A model generated the notes under the pieces. That model was not told the DNA's origin. It saw only the letters and a list, made by a program, of their open reading frames with translations, and did not search any database. A stretch of DNA of 64,000 nt from Palsa-504 sp963742795. Lineage in GTDB: Bacteria; Actinomycetota; Actinomycetes; Streptosporangiales; Streptosporangiaceae. The stretch lies in assembly GCA_963742795.1 (NCBI GenBank), contig CAVUNL010000027.1:62001-126000 (forward strand), written 5' to 3'. The translations under genes and the position numbers were made by a program. Shown piece after piece: positions 35,135 through 43,512 of the stretch; position 1 is the stretch's first letter; every line of letters begins with the position of its first letter.

Positions 35135-37990
35135 GTGGCTGACCGACTCGTCGTTCGCGGCGCCCGCGAGCACAACCTGAAGGACGTCTCGCTGGACCTA
35201 CCGCGGGACGCCATGATCGTGTTCACCGGGCTGTCCGGCTCGGGCAAGTCCAGCTTGGCCTTCGACACCATCTTCGCCGAGGGCCAGCGCCGGTACGTCG
35301 AGTCGCTGTCCGCCTACGCCCGGCAGTTCCTCGGCCAGATGGACAAGCCCGACGTCGACTTCATCGACGGGCTGTCGCCCGCGGTCTCCATCGACCAGAA
35401 GTCCGCGAGCCGGAACCCGCGCTCCACGGTGGGAACGATCACCGAGGTCTATGACTACCTGCGGCTGCTGTACGCCAGGATCGGGAAGCCGCACTGCCCG
35501 ATCTGCGGGCGGCCGATCGCGCGGCAGACCCCGCAGCAGATCGTGGACCGGGTGATGGAGCTGGAGGAGGGGACCAGGTTCCAGGTCCTCGCGCCGGTGG
35601 TCCGCGGGCGCAAGGGTGAGTACGGCGAGCTGCTGCGCGAGCTGCAGATCAAGGGCTACTCCCGGGCCCGGGTGGACGGCACCATCGTCCGGCTGGACGA
35701 GGCCCTGACCGGGCAGCTTCCGGCCCTGAAGAAGTACGAGAAGCACGACATCGAGGCGATCGTCGACCGGCTCGCGGTCAAGGACACCGCGCGACGACGG
35801 CTGACCGACTCGGTGGAGACCGCGCTCGGCCTGTCCGGCGGGGTGGTCATCCTCGACTTCATCGACTTGCCGGAGACCGACCAGCACCGAGAGCGGATGT
35901 ACTCCGAGCACCTGGCCTGCCTGTACGACGACCTGTCGTTCGACGAGCTAGAGCCGCGCTCGTTCTCGTTCAACTCGCCGTGGGGGGCCTGCCCGGACTG
36001 CACCGGGCTGGGCACCAGGCTCGAGGTCGACCCGGACCTGATCGTCCCGGACGAGAGCAAGTCGCTGGCTGACGGCGCGCTCGCCCCGTGGAGCAGCGGC
36101 CACCTCAGCGACTACTTCGAGCGGCTGATCCAGGCTCTGGGCGAGACGGTCGGGTTCCGGATGGACACGCCGTGGGCCAAGCTGCCCAGCGCCGCGCGGC
36201 AAGCCCTGCTGCGCGGCTTCGACGGGCAGGTCCACGTCCGATACCGGAACCGCTACGGCCGGGAGCGCTCGTACTACACGACGTTCGAGGGCGTGATCCC
36301 GTGGGTCGAGCGCCGGCACGCCGAGGCGGAGTCGGACTCGAGCCGGGAGAAGTTCGCCGGCTACATGCGCGAGGTGCCGTGCCCGTCCTGCGGCGGGGCC
36401 CGGCTGAAGCCGGTGTCGCTAGCGGTCACGGTGGACGGCCGGTCGATCGCCGAGCTGTGCGCGCTACCCGTCGGCGAGCTGGCCAAGCTGCTGCTCACGC
36501 TGGAGCTGTCCGACCGCGATCGGCAGATCGCCCAGCGGATCGTCAAGGAAGTCAACGCCCGGATGGGCTTCCTGCTCGATGTCGGGCTGGACTACCTGAC
36601 CCTGGACCGCGCGTCGGCCACGCTGGCGGGCGGCGAGGCCCAGCGGATCAGGCTAGCCACCCAGATCGGCTCCGGCCTGGTCGGAGTGCTGTACGTGCTG
36701 GACGAGCCGTCCATCGGGCTGCACCAGCGGGACAACCACCGGCTGCTCGAGACGCTGCTGCGGCTGCGCGACCTGGGCAACACGCTGATCGTCGTCGAGC
36801 ACGACGAGGACACGATCAGGGCCGCGGACTGGGTAGTGGACATCGGGCCGCGGGCCGGGGAGCACGGCGGCCACATCGTGGTCTCCGGGACCGTCGCCGA
36901 CCTGCTGGCCAGCCCGGACTCCCTGACCGGCGCGTACCTGACCGGACGGCAGTCCATCCCGCTGCCCGCGACCCGCCGGCCGCGGAACAAGAACCGTGAG
37001 GTCGTGGTCAAGGGCGCCACCGAGCACAACCTGCGCGGCGTGGACGTGGCGTTCCCGCTCGGCTGCCTGGTGGCCGTCACCGGGGTGTCCGGCTCGGGCA
37101 AGTCGACCCTGGTCAACGACATCTTGTACAAGGCGCTGGCCCGGGAGCTGAACGGGTCCCGGACGGTGCCGGGCAAGCACGTCAGGGTGACCGGGATCCA
37201 GCACCTAGACAAGGTCGTCCACGTTGATCAAGGCCCGATCGGACGCACTCCGCGCTCCAACCCGGCCACCTACACCGGCGTGTTCGACCACGTGCGGAAG
37301 CTGTTCGCGGCGACCACCGAGGCCAAGATCCGCGGCTACCAGCCGGGCCGGTTCTCGTTCAACGTCAAGGGCGGCCGGTGCGAGGCCTGCTCGGGGGACG
37401 GCACGATCAAGATCGAGATGCAGTTCCTGCCCGATGTCTACGTGCCGTGCGAGGTCTGCCACGGGGCCCGCTACAACACCGACACCCTGCAGGTGCACTT
37501 CAAGGGCAAGACGATCGCCGAGGTCCTGGATATGCCGATCGAGGAGGCGGCCGAGTTCTTCGAGGCGGTGCCCGCCATCCACCGGCACCTGAAGACGCTG
37601 GTCGACGTGGGCCTGGGCTACGTCCGGCTCGGCCAGCCCGCCCCCACCCTGTCCGGCGGCGAGGCGCAGCGGGTCAAGCTCGCCTCCGAACTGCAGCGCC
37701 GGGCCACCGGCCGCACCATCTACGTGCTGGACGAGCCCACCACCGGGCTGCACTTCGAGGACATCCGCAAGCTGCTCGGCGTGCTGAACCGGCTGGTCGA
37801 GGCGGGCAACACGGTCATCGTGATCGAGCACAACCTGGACGTCATCAAGACCGCCGACTGGGTCATCGACCTCGGGCCGGAAGGCGGCGCGGGCGGCGGT
37901 ACCGTGGTCGCCGCCGGGACGCCGGAGCAGATCGCCGCCGTCGAGGAAAGCTACACAGGCCAGTTCCTCAAGAAGATCCTCGAGCCCTGA
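35135..37990 (+). CDS. uvrA: UvrABC excision nuclease subunit A
   Basis: DNA damage recognition ATPase of nucleotide excision repair, 951 residues, the normal length. Both ABC modules are complete: Walker A GLSGSGKSS near 32 and GVSGSGKST near 650, signatures LAGGEAQRIRLATQ and LSGGEAQRVKLASELQRR, and Walker B VLDEPSIGLHQRD and VLDEPTTGLHFED. Zinc-finger cysteines appear as CPDCTGLG/CPSCGGA and CEACSGDG/CEVC. GTG at 35135 follows GAGAGAGG. I found no clear actinobacterial LexA box in the 230-base upstream gap. The 3' end overlaps the convergent MFS gene by 23 bases. Confidence 0.97.
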   Translation: MADRLVVRGAREHNLKDVSLDLPRDAMIVFTGLSGSGKSSLAFDTIFAEGQRRYVESLSAYARQFLGQMDKPDVDFIDGLSPAVSIDQKSASRNPRSTVGTITEVYDYLRLLYARIGKPHCPICGRPIARQTPQQIVDRVMELEEGTRFQVLAPVVRGRKGEYGELLRELQIKGYSRARVDGTIVRLDEALTGQLPALKKYEKHDIEAIVDRLAVKDTARRRLTDSVETALGLSGGVVILDFIDLPETDQHRERMYSEHLACLYDDLSFDELEPRSFSFNSPWGACPDCTGLGTRLEVDPDLIVPDESKSLADGALAPWSSGHLSDYFERLIQALGETVGFRMDTPWAKLPSAARQALLRGFDGQVHVRYRNRYGRERSYYTTFEGVIPWVERRHAEAESDSSREKFAGYMREVPCPSCGGARLKPVSLAVTVDGRSIAELCALPVGELAKLLLTLELSDRDRQIAQRIVKEVNARMGFLLDVGLDYLTLDRASATLAGGEAQRIRLATQIGSGLVGVLYVLDEPSIGLHQRDNHRLLETLLRLRDLGNTLIVVEHDEDTIRAADWVVDIGPRAGEHGGHIVVSGTVADLLASPDSLTGAYLTGRQSIPLPATRRPRNKNREVVVKGATEHNLRGVDVAFPLGCLVAVTGVSGSGKSTLVNDILYKALARELNGSRTVPGKHVRVTGIQHLDKVVHVDQGPIGRTPRSNPATYTGVFDHVRKLFAATTEAKIRGYQPGRFSFNVKGGRCEACSGDGTIKIEMQFLPDVYVPCEVCHGARYNTDTLQVHFKGKTIAEVLDMPIEEAAEFFEAVPAIHRHLKTLVDVGLGYVRLGQPAPTLSGGEAQRVKLASELQRRATGRTIYVLDEPTTGLHFEDIRKLLGVLNRLVEAGNTVIVIEHNLDVIKTADWVIDLGPEGGAGGGTVVAAGTPEQIAAVEESYTGQFLKKILEP

Positions 37991-39428
37991 GCTCGGCCCG
38001 GTCTGGTTGCGCGGTGTCTGGTTGCGCGGGCGGCGACGGAGCCGAACCGGGGCCGGACGGCAGCCGGCGGGTCACGGCCAGCGCGACCAGGCCGACCGCG
38101 GCCGCGGCACAGAAGGCGGCCATGATGCCCAGCCGAAGGTCGCGGCCGGCGGTGGCGGCCACCGCCGCGCCGCCCACTCCGATGCCGATCGCGGTGCCGA
38201 GCACGTCGGCCAGGTTCAGCGACGCCGAGGCCCGGCCCTCCTGGCCGGGCGGCGCCTTCTGCAGCATCATCAGCGAGATCGGCGCGTAGGCCAGGCCCAT
38301 CCCGAGGCCGGCCACGGTCCAGGCGGCCAGGCCCTCGGCCACCGGCACGCCAGGCAGCAGGACCAGCACCATCCCGGCGATGCCGGCCAGCACGATCACC
38401 AGCCCGGTACGGACCAGGCGGCGTCCTTCCCAGGTACCGCTCAGCCGGGCCTGGATCCAGGCGCCGGCCGTCCAGGCCACTGTGGCGCCGGTGACGGCGA
38501 TGCCCGCCACCACCGGGGTGCGATGGCGTACCGCGGTCACGGCCAGCGTCACGTAGGCGTCCGCGCCGAAGAACGTGAACGTCAGCAGGCCCCGGCTGAG
38601 GATCGTGGCGGGCAGCCCGGGGCGCGCGGTCAAGGTTCCGGGCGGGACCAGCCGGCGCAGCGCGGGCAGGCCGGCGGCCGCGCCCGCCGCGATCAGGGCC
38701 ACGCCGCCCAAGATGGCGCCCAGGCGTCCCGGGCCGGCGCCGGAACCGGCCGCGAGCGTGAGGCCGGCCAGGATCAGGGCGGCGCCCGCCGCGGTGCGGA
38801 AGCCGTCGATCATCCGGTGCTCCTCGGCTCCGCTGGAGGCGGGCGGTCCGAGCCGGATCAGCGCGGGCACGGCGATCGTCCCGGCCACCGCCACGATCGG
38901 CAGCAGGCCGAGGAACACCCACCGCCACCCGAACAGGCGCGCCACCTCGGCGCTGACCGCGGGCCCGGCCAGCCCCGGCGCCACCCACGCGGTGGACAGG
39001 ACCGCCATCATGCGGGGCCGCAGCGTCTCGGGCAGGCTGCGGCCGATCGCGGCGTACGCCACCGAGGGCACCGCGCCGGCGCCCACACCCTGCAGCACCC
39101 GCCCCGCGACCAGCACGCCCATCGAGGGCGCCAGCCCCGCCAGGGCCAGGCCGGCGCCGAACAGCACCACCCCGGCCACGAACGGGACCGCGGGCCCGCG
39201 CCGGTCGGCCTCCCGGCCAGCCGCCACGATGCCGATCACGCTGCCCAGCATGAACCCGCTGAACACCCAGCCGTACAGACGCAGGCCGCCCAGATCCCGG
39301 GCCACCACAGGCATGACGGTCACCACCGCCAGCGCCTCGGAGGCCACGAACGTGATGGTCAGGACCAAGCCGACGGTCAGCGCGCGCCGCTGAGGGGCCA
39401 TCAGCCCTCCGACCCCGCCCTCGCCCAT
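37968..39428 (-). CDS. MFS transporter (14-helix type)
   Basis: A membrane transporter of about 486 residues. Pattern: LVLTITFVASEALAVVTVMPVVARDL in helix 1, AGREADRRGPAVPFV (motif A), GRVLQGVGAGAVPSVAYA, and later GMGLAYAPISLMMLQKAP. The helix count and motifs fit a drug-proton antiporter-like group. Start choices are ATG 39428 (after GGAGAGG) and ATG 39401 (after GGAGGG). The tail is Pro/Ala-rich and coded opposite the end of uvrA. The substrate is unknown. Confidence 0.83.
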   Translation of the reverse strand: MGEGGVGGLMAPQRRALTVGLVLTITFVASEALAVVTVMPVVARDLGGLRLYGWVFSGFMLGSVIGIVAAGREADRRGPAVPFVAGVVLFGAGLALAGLAPSMGVLVAGRVLQGVGAGAVPSVAYAAIGRSLPETLRPRMMAVLSTAWVAPGLAGPAVSAEVARLFGWRWVFLGLLPIVAVAGTIAVPALIRLGPPASSGAEEHRMIDGFRTAAGAALILAGLTLAAGSGAGPGRLGAILGGVALIAAGAAAGLPALRRLVPPGTLTARPGLPATILSRGLLTFTFFGADAYVTLAVTAVRHRTPVVAGIAVTGATVAWTAGAWIQARLSGTWEGRRLVRTGLVIVLAGIAGMVLVLLPGVPVAEGLAAWTVAGLGMGLAYAPISLMMLQKAPPGQEGRASASLNLADVLGTAIGIGVGGAAVAATAGRDLRLGIMAAFCAAAAVGLVALAVTRRLPSGPGSAPSPPAQPDTAQPDRAELRARGSS

Positions 39429-39566
39429 CCAGCCTCTCCGTCTCGCCCGGCCCCTTGAGCCTAAGCGCACCGCCGGGACCGGTGAGCCCGGGCCGGATGG
39501 GCGCGAGGCCGGATCAGCGCTGCGGCCGCGGGTCGCGTGACGGGCGGTCCGGTCAGGCGGTGCCGG

Positions 39567-39785
39567 TCAGGCGGGCTGCTCGTCGAGCCGGAAGCCGACC
39601 TTCACCGTGACCTGGAAGTGGCAGCGACCGTCGTCCTCGATGCGGCCCCGCATCCCGGTGACCTCGAACCAGTCCAGGTTGTGCAGGGTCTTCGAGGCGC
39701 GGCTGACCGCGCCCTTGATCGCGTCGTCGATGCCCTCGGTGGAGGAGCCGACGATCTCGGTGATCGAGTAAGTGTTGTCTGCCAT
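39567..39785 (-). CDS. Dodecin (flavin-storage protein)
   Basis: A 72-residue dodecin: YSITEIVGSSTEGIDDAIKG, AVSRASKTLHNLDWFEVTG, MRGRIEDDGRCHFQVTVKVG, FRLD. The family forms hollow dodecamers that bind riboflavin/FMN between Trp pairs; the Trp of LDWFEV is present. It is a single gene with ATG at 39785. A perfect 9-1-9 palindrome lies 35-54 bases upstream and probably is an operator. Confidence 0.95.
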   Translation of the reverse strand: MADNTYSITEIVGSSTEGIDDAIKGAVSRASKTLHNLDWFEVTGMRGRIEDDGRCHFQVTVKVGFRLDEQPA

Positions 39786-39820
39786 CGAGTAATCCTTCCG
39801 GCGAAGGGGTCGTCCCCCGG

Positions 39821-39839
39821 AACCTACACCGTGTAGGTT
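39821..39839. promoter_or_regulatory. Perfect palindromic operator upstream of dodecin
   Basis: AACCTACAC-C-GTGTAGGTT: 9-bp arms, one-base spacer. It lies 36 bases before the dodecin start, in the promoter zone. The shape suits a TetR- or MerR-like dimer, but no such regulator gene is adjacent. Confidence 0.6.
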
Positions 39840-39874
39840 TTCCCCCGCTTACCCTGAACCCCGGGTCGCGTCAC

Positions 39875-41119
39875 TCACCGGTCCCCGGTCAGGCGGGCGG
39901 CCCGGGCGTGCAGGTAGCGCTGCTGCGGGAGGTTGCTCGTGCGCTGCGCCGCCGCGAGGTAGGCGGCGCGGGCCGCGTCGCGCTCACCGGCCATCTCCAG
40001 CAGGTGCCCGCTGACCGCGGGCAGCCGGTGGTCCTGTCTCATCCGCTCGTCGGCGCCGAGCCCGGCCAGCAGATCGAGCCCGGCCCGCGGGCCGCGCACC
40101 ATGGCCACCGCGACGGCGTGATTCAGCCGCACGACCGGGTTGTCGGACAGCCGCATGAGCAGCTCGTACAGGGCCACGATCTGCGGCCAGTCGGTCGCAT
40201 CGGCGGTCTGCGCCTCGTCGTGGACCGCGGCAATGGCCGCCTGCAGCTGGTAGGGGCCGGCCGGGCCGCGGGCCAGGGCGGTGGTGACCAGGTCCACGCC
40301 CTCGGCGATCTGGGCGGCGTTCCACAGGTTCCGGTCCTGTTCGGCCATGGGGATCAGCTCGCCGCCCGGGCCGGTGCGGGCCGGCCGCCGGGCGTCGGTC
40401 AGCAGCATGAGCGCAAGCAGCCCGGTCACCTCGCCGTCCTCGGGGAGCAGCCGGTGCACGAGACGGGCCAGCCTGATCGCCTCGGCGGCCAGCTCGGTGC
40501 GGTGCAGGCTCGGCCCGGACGTGCTGGCGTAGCCCTCGGTGAAGATCAGGTAGAGCACGTGCAGGACCGCCGCGAGCCGTCCGGCGCGTTCGGAGGCGGC
40601 GGGCATCCGGAACGGCGCCGCGCTGGCCTTGATCTGCTGCTTGGCCCGGCTGATCCGCCGGGTCATGGTCTCCTCGGGGACCAGGAACGCCCGGGCGATC
40701 TCCGCGGTGGTCAGGCCGCCGACCGCGCGGAGCGTCAGCGCGATCTGCGAGGCCGGGGTCAGCGCCGGATGACAGCACATGAACAGCAGGATCAGCGTGT
40801 CGTCCTGCTCCGCGGGCGGCCGGTCGGCCGGCGGGGCCAGCCAGTGGTCGGGCAGCACCCAGCGGGCCACGGTGTCTTCGCGGCGCTGGCGGGCCTGATC
40901 GGCCCGCAGCAGGTCGGTGAGCCTGCGCGAGGCGACCGTGATCAGCCAGCCGCGCGGGTGGTCCGGGAGGCCCTCGGCCGGCCACTGCGCGGCCGCCGCG
41001 ATCAGCGCCTCCTGGGTGGCGTCCTCGGCCTCCTCGAAGTGCCCGTAACGCCGGACCACCCCGCCGAGGACCTGCGGCGCCAGCCGGCGCAGCAGGTCCT
41101 CGACCTCGGTCTCGGGCAT
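39875..41119 (-). CDS. ECF42-type RNA polymerase sigma factor, module 2
   Basis: A 414-residue paralogue of the sigma factor at 11350. Region 2 is VVRRYGHFEEAEDATQEALIAAA with PRGWLITVASRRLTDLL; region 4 is LTTAEIARAFLVPEETMTRRI. The ECF42 extension follows: VLHVLYLIFTEGYAST, LLALMLLTDARRPART, AEQDRNLWNAAQIAEG, GPYQLQAAIAAVHDEA. ATG at 41119, 19 bases after the stop of its DGPF partner. Confidence 0.9.
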   Translation of the reverse strand: MPETEVEDLLRRLAPQVLGGVVRRYGHFEEAEDATQEALIAAAAQWPAEGLPDHPRGWLITVASRRLTDLLRADQARQRREDTVARWVLPDHWLAPPADRPPAEQDDTLILLFMCCHPALTPASQIALTLRAVGGLTTAEIARAFLVPEETMTRRISRAKQQIKASAAPFRMPAASERAGRLAAVLHVLYLIFTEGYASTSGPSLHRTELAAEAIRLARLVHRLLPEDGEVTGLLALMLLTDARRPARTGPGGELIPMAEQDRNLWNAAQIAEGVDLVTTALARGPAGPYQLQAAIAAVHDEAQTADATDWPQIVALYELLMRLSDNPVVRLNHAVAVAMVRGPRAGLDLLAGLGADERMRQDHRLPAVSGHLLEMAGERDAARAAYLAAAQRTSNLPQQRYLHARAARLTGDR

Positions 41120-41138
41120 GGCCGGTCAGGGCCGCGGC

Positions 41139-41558
41139 TCAGACATCGAGCTCGTCCCGGGACTCGGCGATCGGCCGCACGTCGATCCACTCGTGCTCGC
41201 CGAGCTGCGCCGGACCGGGAATCCGGGTCAGCCGGGCGGCTATCTCGGTGGCCCGGTCGAAGCTGTCGCAGTCCACGATCCAGTAGCCGGCCAGGACCTC
41301 CTGGCTCTCGGCGTACGGCCCGTCCGTCACGACCGGGACGTCGTCGCGCAGCTGGATTCTCCGGGTGTGGACCGGGGCGACCAGCCCCCGCGTGTCCACC
41401 AGTTCGCCGGATTCGGCCAGGTCCTTGTTGAATCCCTCCATGAACGCCCCGAGCGCGGCGAACTCCTCCCGGGACCAGGCCGGCTTGCCCTCCACGGCCT
41501 GGCCGGCCATGGAGTCGTAGTCTCGCTGCGAGCCGTACACCAAGATCATGTACTTCAT
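41139..41558 (-). CDS. DGPF/YCII-domain protein, module 2
   Basis: A 139-residue YCII-related protein: MKYMILVYGSQRDY start, VVTDGPYAESQEVLAGYWIV with the DGP motif, and EWIDVRPIAESRD at the end. It is longer than the module 1 partner by an insert near residues 15-60. Upstream lies TGTCCG-N17-CGAC, matching the module 1 promoter layout. The natural role of DGPF proteins is unknown. Confidence 0.88.
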   Translation of the reverse strand: MKYMILVYGSQRDYDSMAGQAVEGKPAWSREEFAALGAFMEGFNKDLAESGELVDTRGLVAPVHTRRIQLRDDVPVVTDGPYAESQEVLAGYWIVDCDSFDRATEIAARLTRIPGPAQLGEHEWIDVRPIAESRDELDV

Positions 41559-41611
41559 GATCGCTCCTCTCGGTTCAGCGCCTAAGTCATGACGCGTGCT
41601 TCACCTGAGAC

Positions 41612-41638
41612 GTCGAGGCGGCGGACCCATCCCGGACA
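41612..41638 (-). promoter_or_regulatory. ECF42-type promoter, module 2
   Basis: Read on the minus strand: TGTCCG (41638-41633), 17 bases, CGAC (41615-41612). Same spacing and nearly the same elements as at 13044-13018. It is about 55-80 bases upstream of the second DGPF start. Confidence 0.55.
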
Positions 41639-41694
41639 TCGCGCCGCGACTATACGCTCGACCTGCGCGACAAGCTCGCGGATAGGGGTGCGCG

Positions 41695-42333
41695 GTGGAG
41701 ATCATGACCGGCAGCGGGGTGGCCCGGGCCGAGCTGGACCCTGATGGCCCGGCCGAGCCCGGTGCGGTCCGGTTCCTGCTCGTGCTCACGCACGGGGCGG
41801 GCGGCAGCGCGGGCTCAGCCGACCTGCTGGCCGCCCGTGACGCGGCGCTCGGGCTCGGCGGGCTGGTGGCCCGCGTGACCCAGCCGTACCGGGTCAAGGG
41901 CGCCCGCGCGCCCGGCTCGGCGGTCCGTCAGGACGCCGCCTGGGTCGAGATCGTGGCCGCGCTGACCGGGCTCGTGCCCCGCATCCCGCTCGTCCAGGGC
42001 GGGCGGAGCAACGGGGCGCGGGTGGCGTGCCGCACGGCGGCCGCCGTCGGGGCCCGGGCCGTGATCGCGCTGGCGTTCCCGCTCAAGCCGCCGGGCCCGA
42101 CGGGACAGAGCCGGCTGGCCGAGCTGCGGGCCGCAGGGGCGGGCGGAGCCGCGGTGCTGGTGGTCAACGGGGAGCGTGACCCGTTCGGGATTCCCCGGGC
42201 CCAGGACGCGGACCGGGTCGTAGTGGTGCCGGGGGAGACGCACGTGCTGAAGGGTCACCGCGCCGTCATCGCCGGGGCCGTGGCCGACTGGCTGCCCGGA
42301 GTGCTGCGCTCGAGGGTTTCAACTGAGGGATAG
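41695..42333 (+). CDS. Alpha/beta-fold hydrolase, KAT/COG3571 type
   Basis: A 212-residue small alpha/beta hydrolase. LVLTHGAGGSAGS is the oxyanion strand, LVQGGRSNGARVAC carries the nucleophile elbow GRSNG, ALAFPLKPPG the lid-side strand, VNGERDPFG the acid, and VPGETHVLKG the His. This is the COG3571 pattern; the reaction is unknown. GTG at 41695, with an ATG three codons later. It is divergent from the DGPF gene, and its end nearly touches the convergent DUF5999 gene. Confidence 0.8.
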   Translation: MEIMTGSGVARAELDPDGPAEPGAVRFLLVLTHGAGGSAGSADLLAARDAALGLGGLVARVTQPYRVKGARAPGSAVRQDAAWVEIVAALTGLVPRIPLVQGGRSNGARVACRTAAAVGARAVIALAFPLKPPGPTGQSRLAELRAAGAGGAAVLVVNGERDPFGIPRAQDADRVVVVPGETHVLKGHRAVIAGAVADWLPGVLRSRVSTEG

Positions 42334-42343
42334 CAAAAGGGGG

Positions 42344-42628
42344 TCATTCGATCAGGCACCCCGCTCGGGTGCCGCCGGTGGCGGCTAACGCCGCCGGCGC
42401 CTGCCCGCTATGCGGCGGTATGACCCGGGCCGGGCGGTCGAAGGCCAGGTCCGTGGGCCGGTGCGGTGCGATGCACGCGCCGTCAGGCAGGAGTTCCCCC
42501 GTGTCTTCAAAGATAACGATGCCATTGCAGAGCAGGCTCCAGCCCTGCTCGGGGTGACTGACAACGGTGTGTGCCGCTTCCCGGTCCGGGGCTGACGCCT
42601 CCGGACAGGGCGGCGAGTGTGGGCACAT
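42344..42628 (-). CDS. DUF5999 protein
   Basis: A 94-residue cytoplasmic protein of the DUF5999 family common in streptomycetes and relatives. The pattern is MCPHSPPCPEASAPDREAA, HTVVSHPEQGWSLLCNGIV, FEDTGELLPDG, APHRP. ATG at 42628 follows GGAGG by eight bases and matches the usual family start; an upstream ATG at 42655 lacks this. The function is unknown. The upstream region is long, AT-rich and carries DasR-like sites. Confidence 0.85.
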   Translation of the reverse strand: MCPHSPPCPEASAPDREAAHTVVSHPEQGWSLLCNGIVIFEDTGELLPDGACIAPHRPTDLAFDRPARVIPPHSGQAPAALAATGGTRAGCLIE

Positions 42629-43067
42629 ATCAGTGCCTCCAGGTTGGTTCATCATGTGTGTGTTGTTGAACAGTTGCTAGTGTGCAGCAGCTCTCGCGAT
42701 CGTTATATGGCTCGGGCGAATCGTTTTTTCACTGGCCATCTGTAGCGTTCCGCTAGTTTCTGTCTGCACCGGTTGACTACTACTTGACTATACTGTGTGT
42801 AACTAGATGGTGCTTCTATGTAGTTCACAGATCCCTGCTGACCAAGTGGCCTAGACCATTTTACGGCCTCGCCGGACCAAGTGGCCTAGACCAACTGTGC
42901 CCCTCCCGGTCCTGCGGCGCAAGCGACACGCCTTAATACAACAATCGATTGCTGTGTATACATTTCCGCAGGCCGTCAACCTGCGGACCGGCCCCCTCTA
43001 TCTGGAGACGTCGCAGCACCCCGGAAGGTTCACCGCGGACGGAGCAAGAATTCCTGGAACGGGAGGC
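42629..43067. other. AT-rich intergenic regulatory region
   Basis: About 440 bases with base composition unlike the rest of the window and no sound gene on either strand. It holds a TATAAC-like -10 for the DUF5999 gene near 42710, clustered TTGACT hexamers near 42773-42789, and a direct repeat of two DasR-like sites. It may also hold a small RNA or plus-strand promoter, but nothing proves this. Confidence 0.5.
42840..42893. promoter_or_regulatory. Two DasR-like (dre) sites in direct repeat
   Basis: GACCAAGTGGCCTAGACCA occurs at 42840-42858 and again at 42875-42893. Its core TGGCCTAGACCA differs by one base from the perfect palindrome TGGTCTAGACCA, the centre of the streptomycete DasR-responsive element. 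Repeat spacing is 35 bases. Confidence 0.5.
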
Positions 43068-43499
43068 TCAGGCCTTGATGATCGGGGCCATCAGCGGGCT
43101 GGGCTCGAACGTCACTGCCGGAATGTCGTTGACGCGATGGTTTTCGCGCAGGGTGAGGAGGCGCTCAGCGTCGGCGGTGAGCGCGTGGATGTGCGGCTTG
43201 GCCTTGGCCTTGCGTCGGTAGATGCGGTCGTCGTAGCCGCGCACGCCGATCTCCGCGCGCTGCAGCGCGTAGGCCGCGCGCATGGCGTCGGTCAGCGCGG
43301 CATCCAGGGCCAGCGCGAGCCGGCGCAGCTCGGCGTCGGGTGCGCGGCGGGCCTGCGCCTGCCGGAACTCGGTCTCGGCCGCGTCCGCCGCGTCGAGCAG
43401 TTCCGCGTGCCGGCCCGCGAGCGCCAGGTCGGCCGCGTAGCTCTGCTCCGCCTCGCTGCTGGGCTTGTACCGGTTCTTGACCCCAGGTCTCATGGCCAT
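43068..43499 (-). CDS. Hypothetical helical protein
   Basis: A 143-residue protein I do not recognise. It is charged and predicted mostly helical: AEQSYAADLALAGRHAELLD, AADAAETEFRQAQARRAPDA, DAALTDAMRAAYALQRAEIG, then a basic RRKAKAKPHIHAL. No membrane segment or signal. Codon use looks like that of its neighbours, so it is likely real. The start may be ATG 43499 or the next in-frame ATG. It sits 13 bases downstream of the GT39 gene end, on the opposite side of the AT-rich region from DUF5999. Confidence 0.55.
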   Translation of the reverse strand: MAMRPGVKNRYKPSSEAEQSYAADLALAGRHAELLDAADAAETEFRQAQARRAPDAELRRLALALDAALTDAMRAAYALQRAEIGVRGYDDRIYRRKAKAKPHIHALTADAERLLTLRENHRVNDIPAVTFEPSPLMAPIIKA

Positions 43500-43512
43500 A
43501 GGTTACAAGCGC

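Noticed and set aside
38007..39458. Plus-strand frame opposite the MFS gene after uvrA
   Set aside because: Gln/Gly/His/Arg-rich antisense frame; the opposite strand shows clear transporter helices and motifs.
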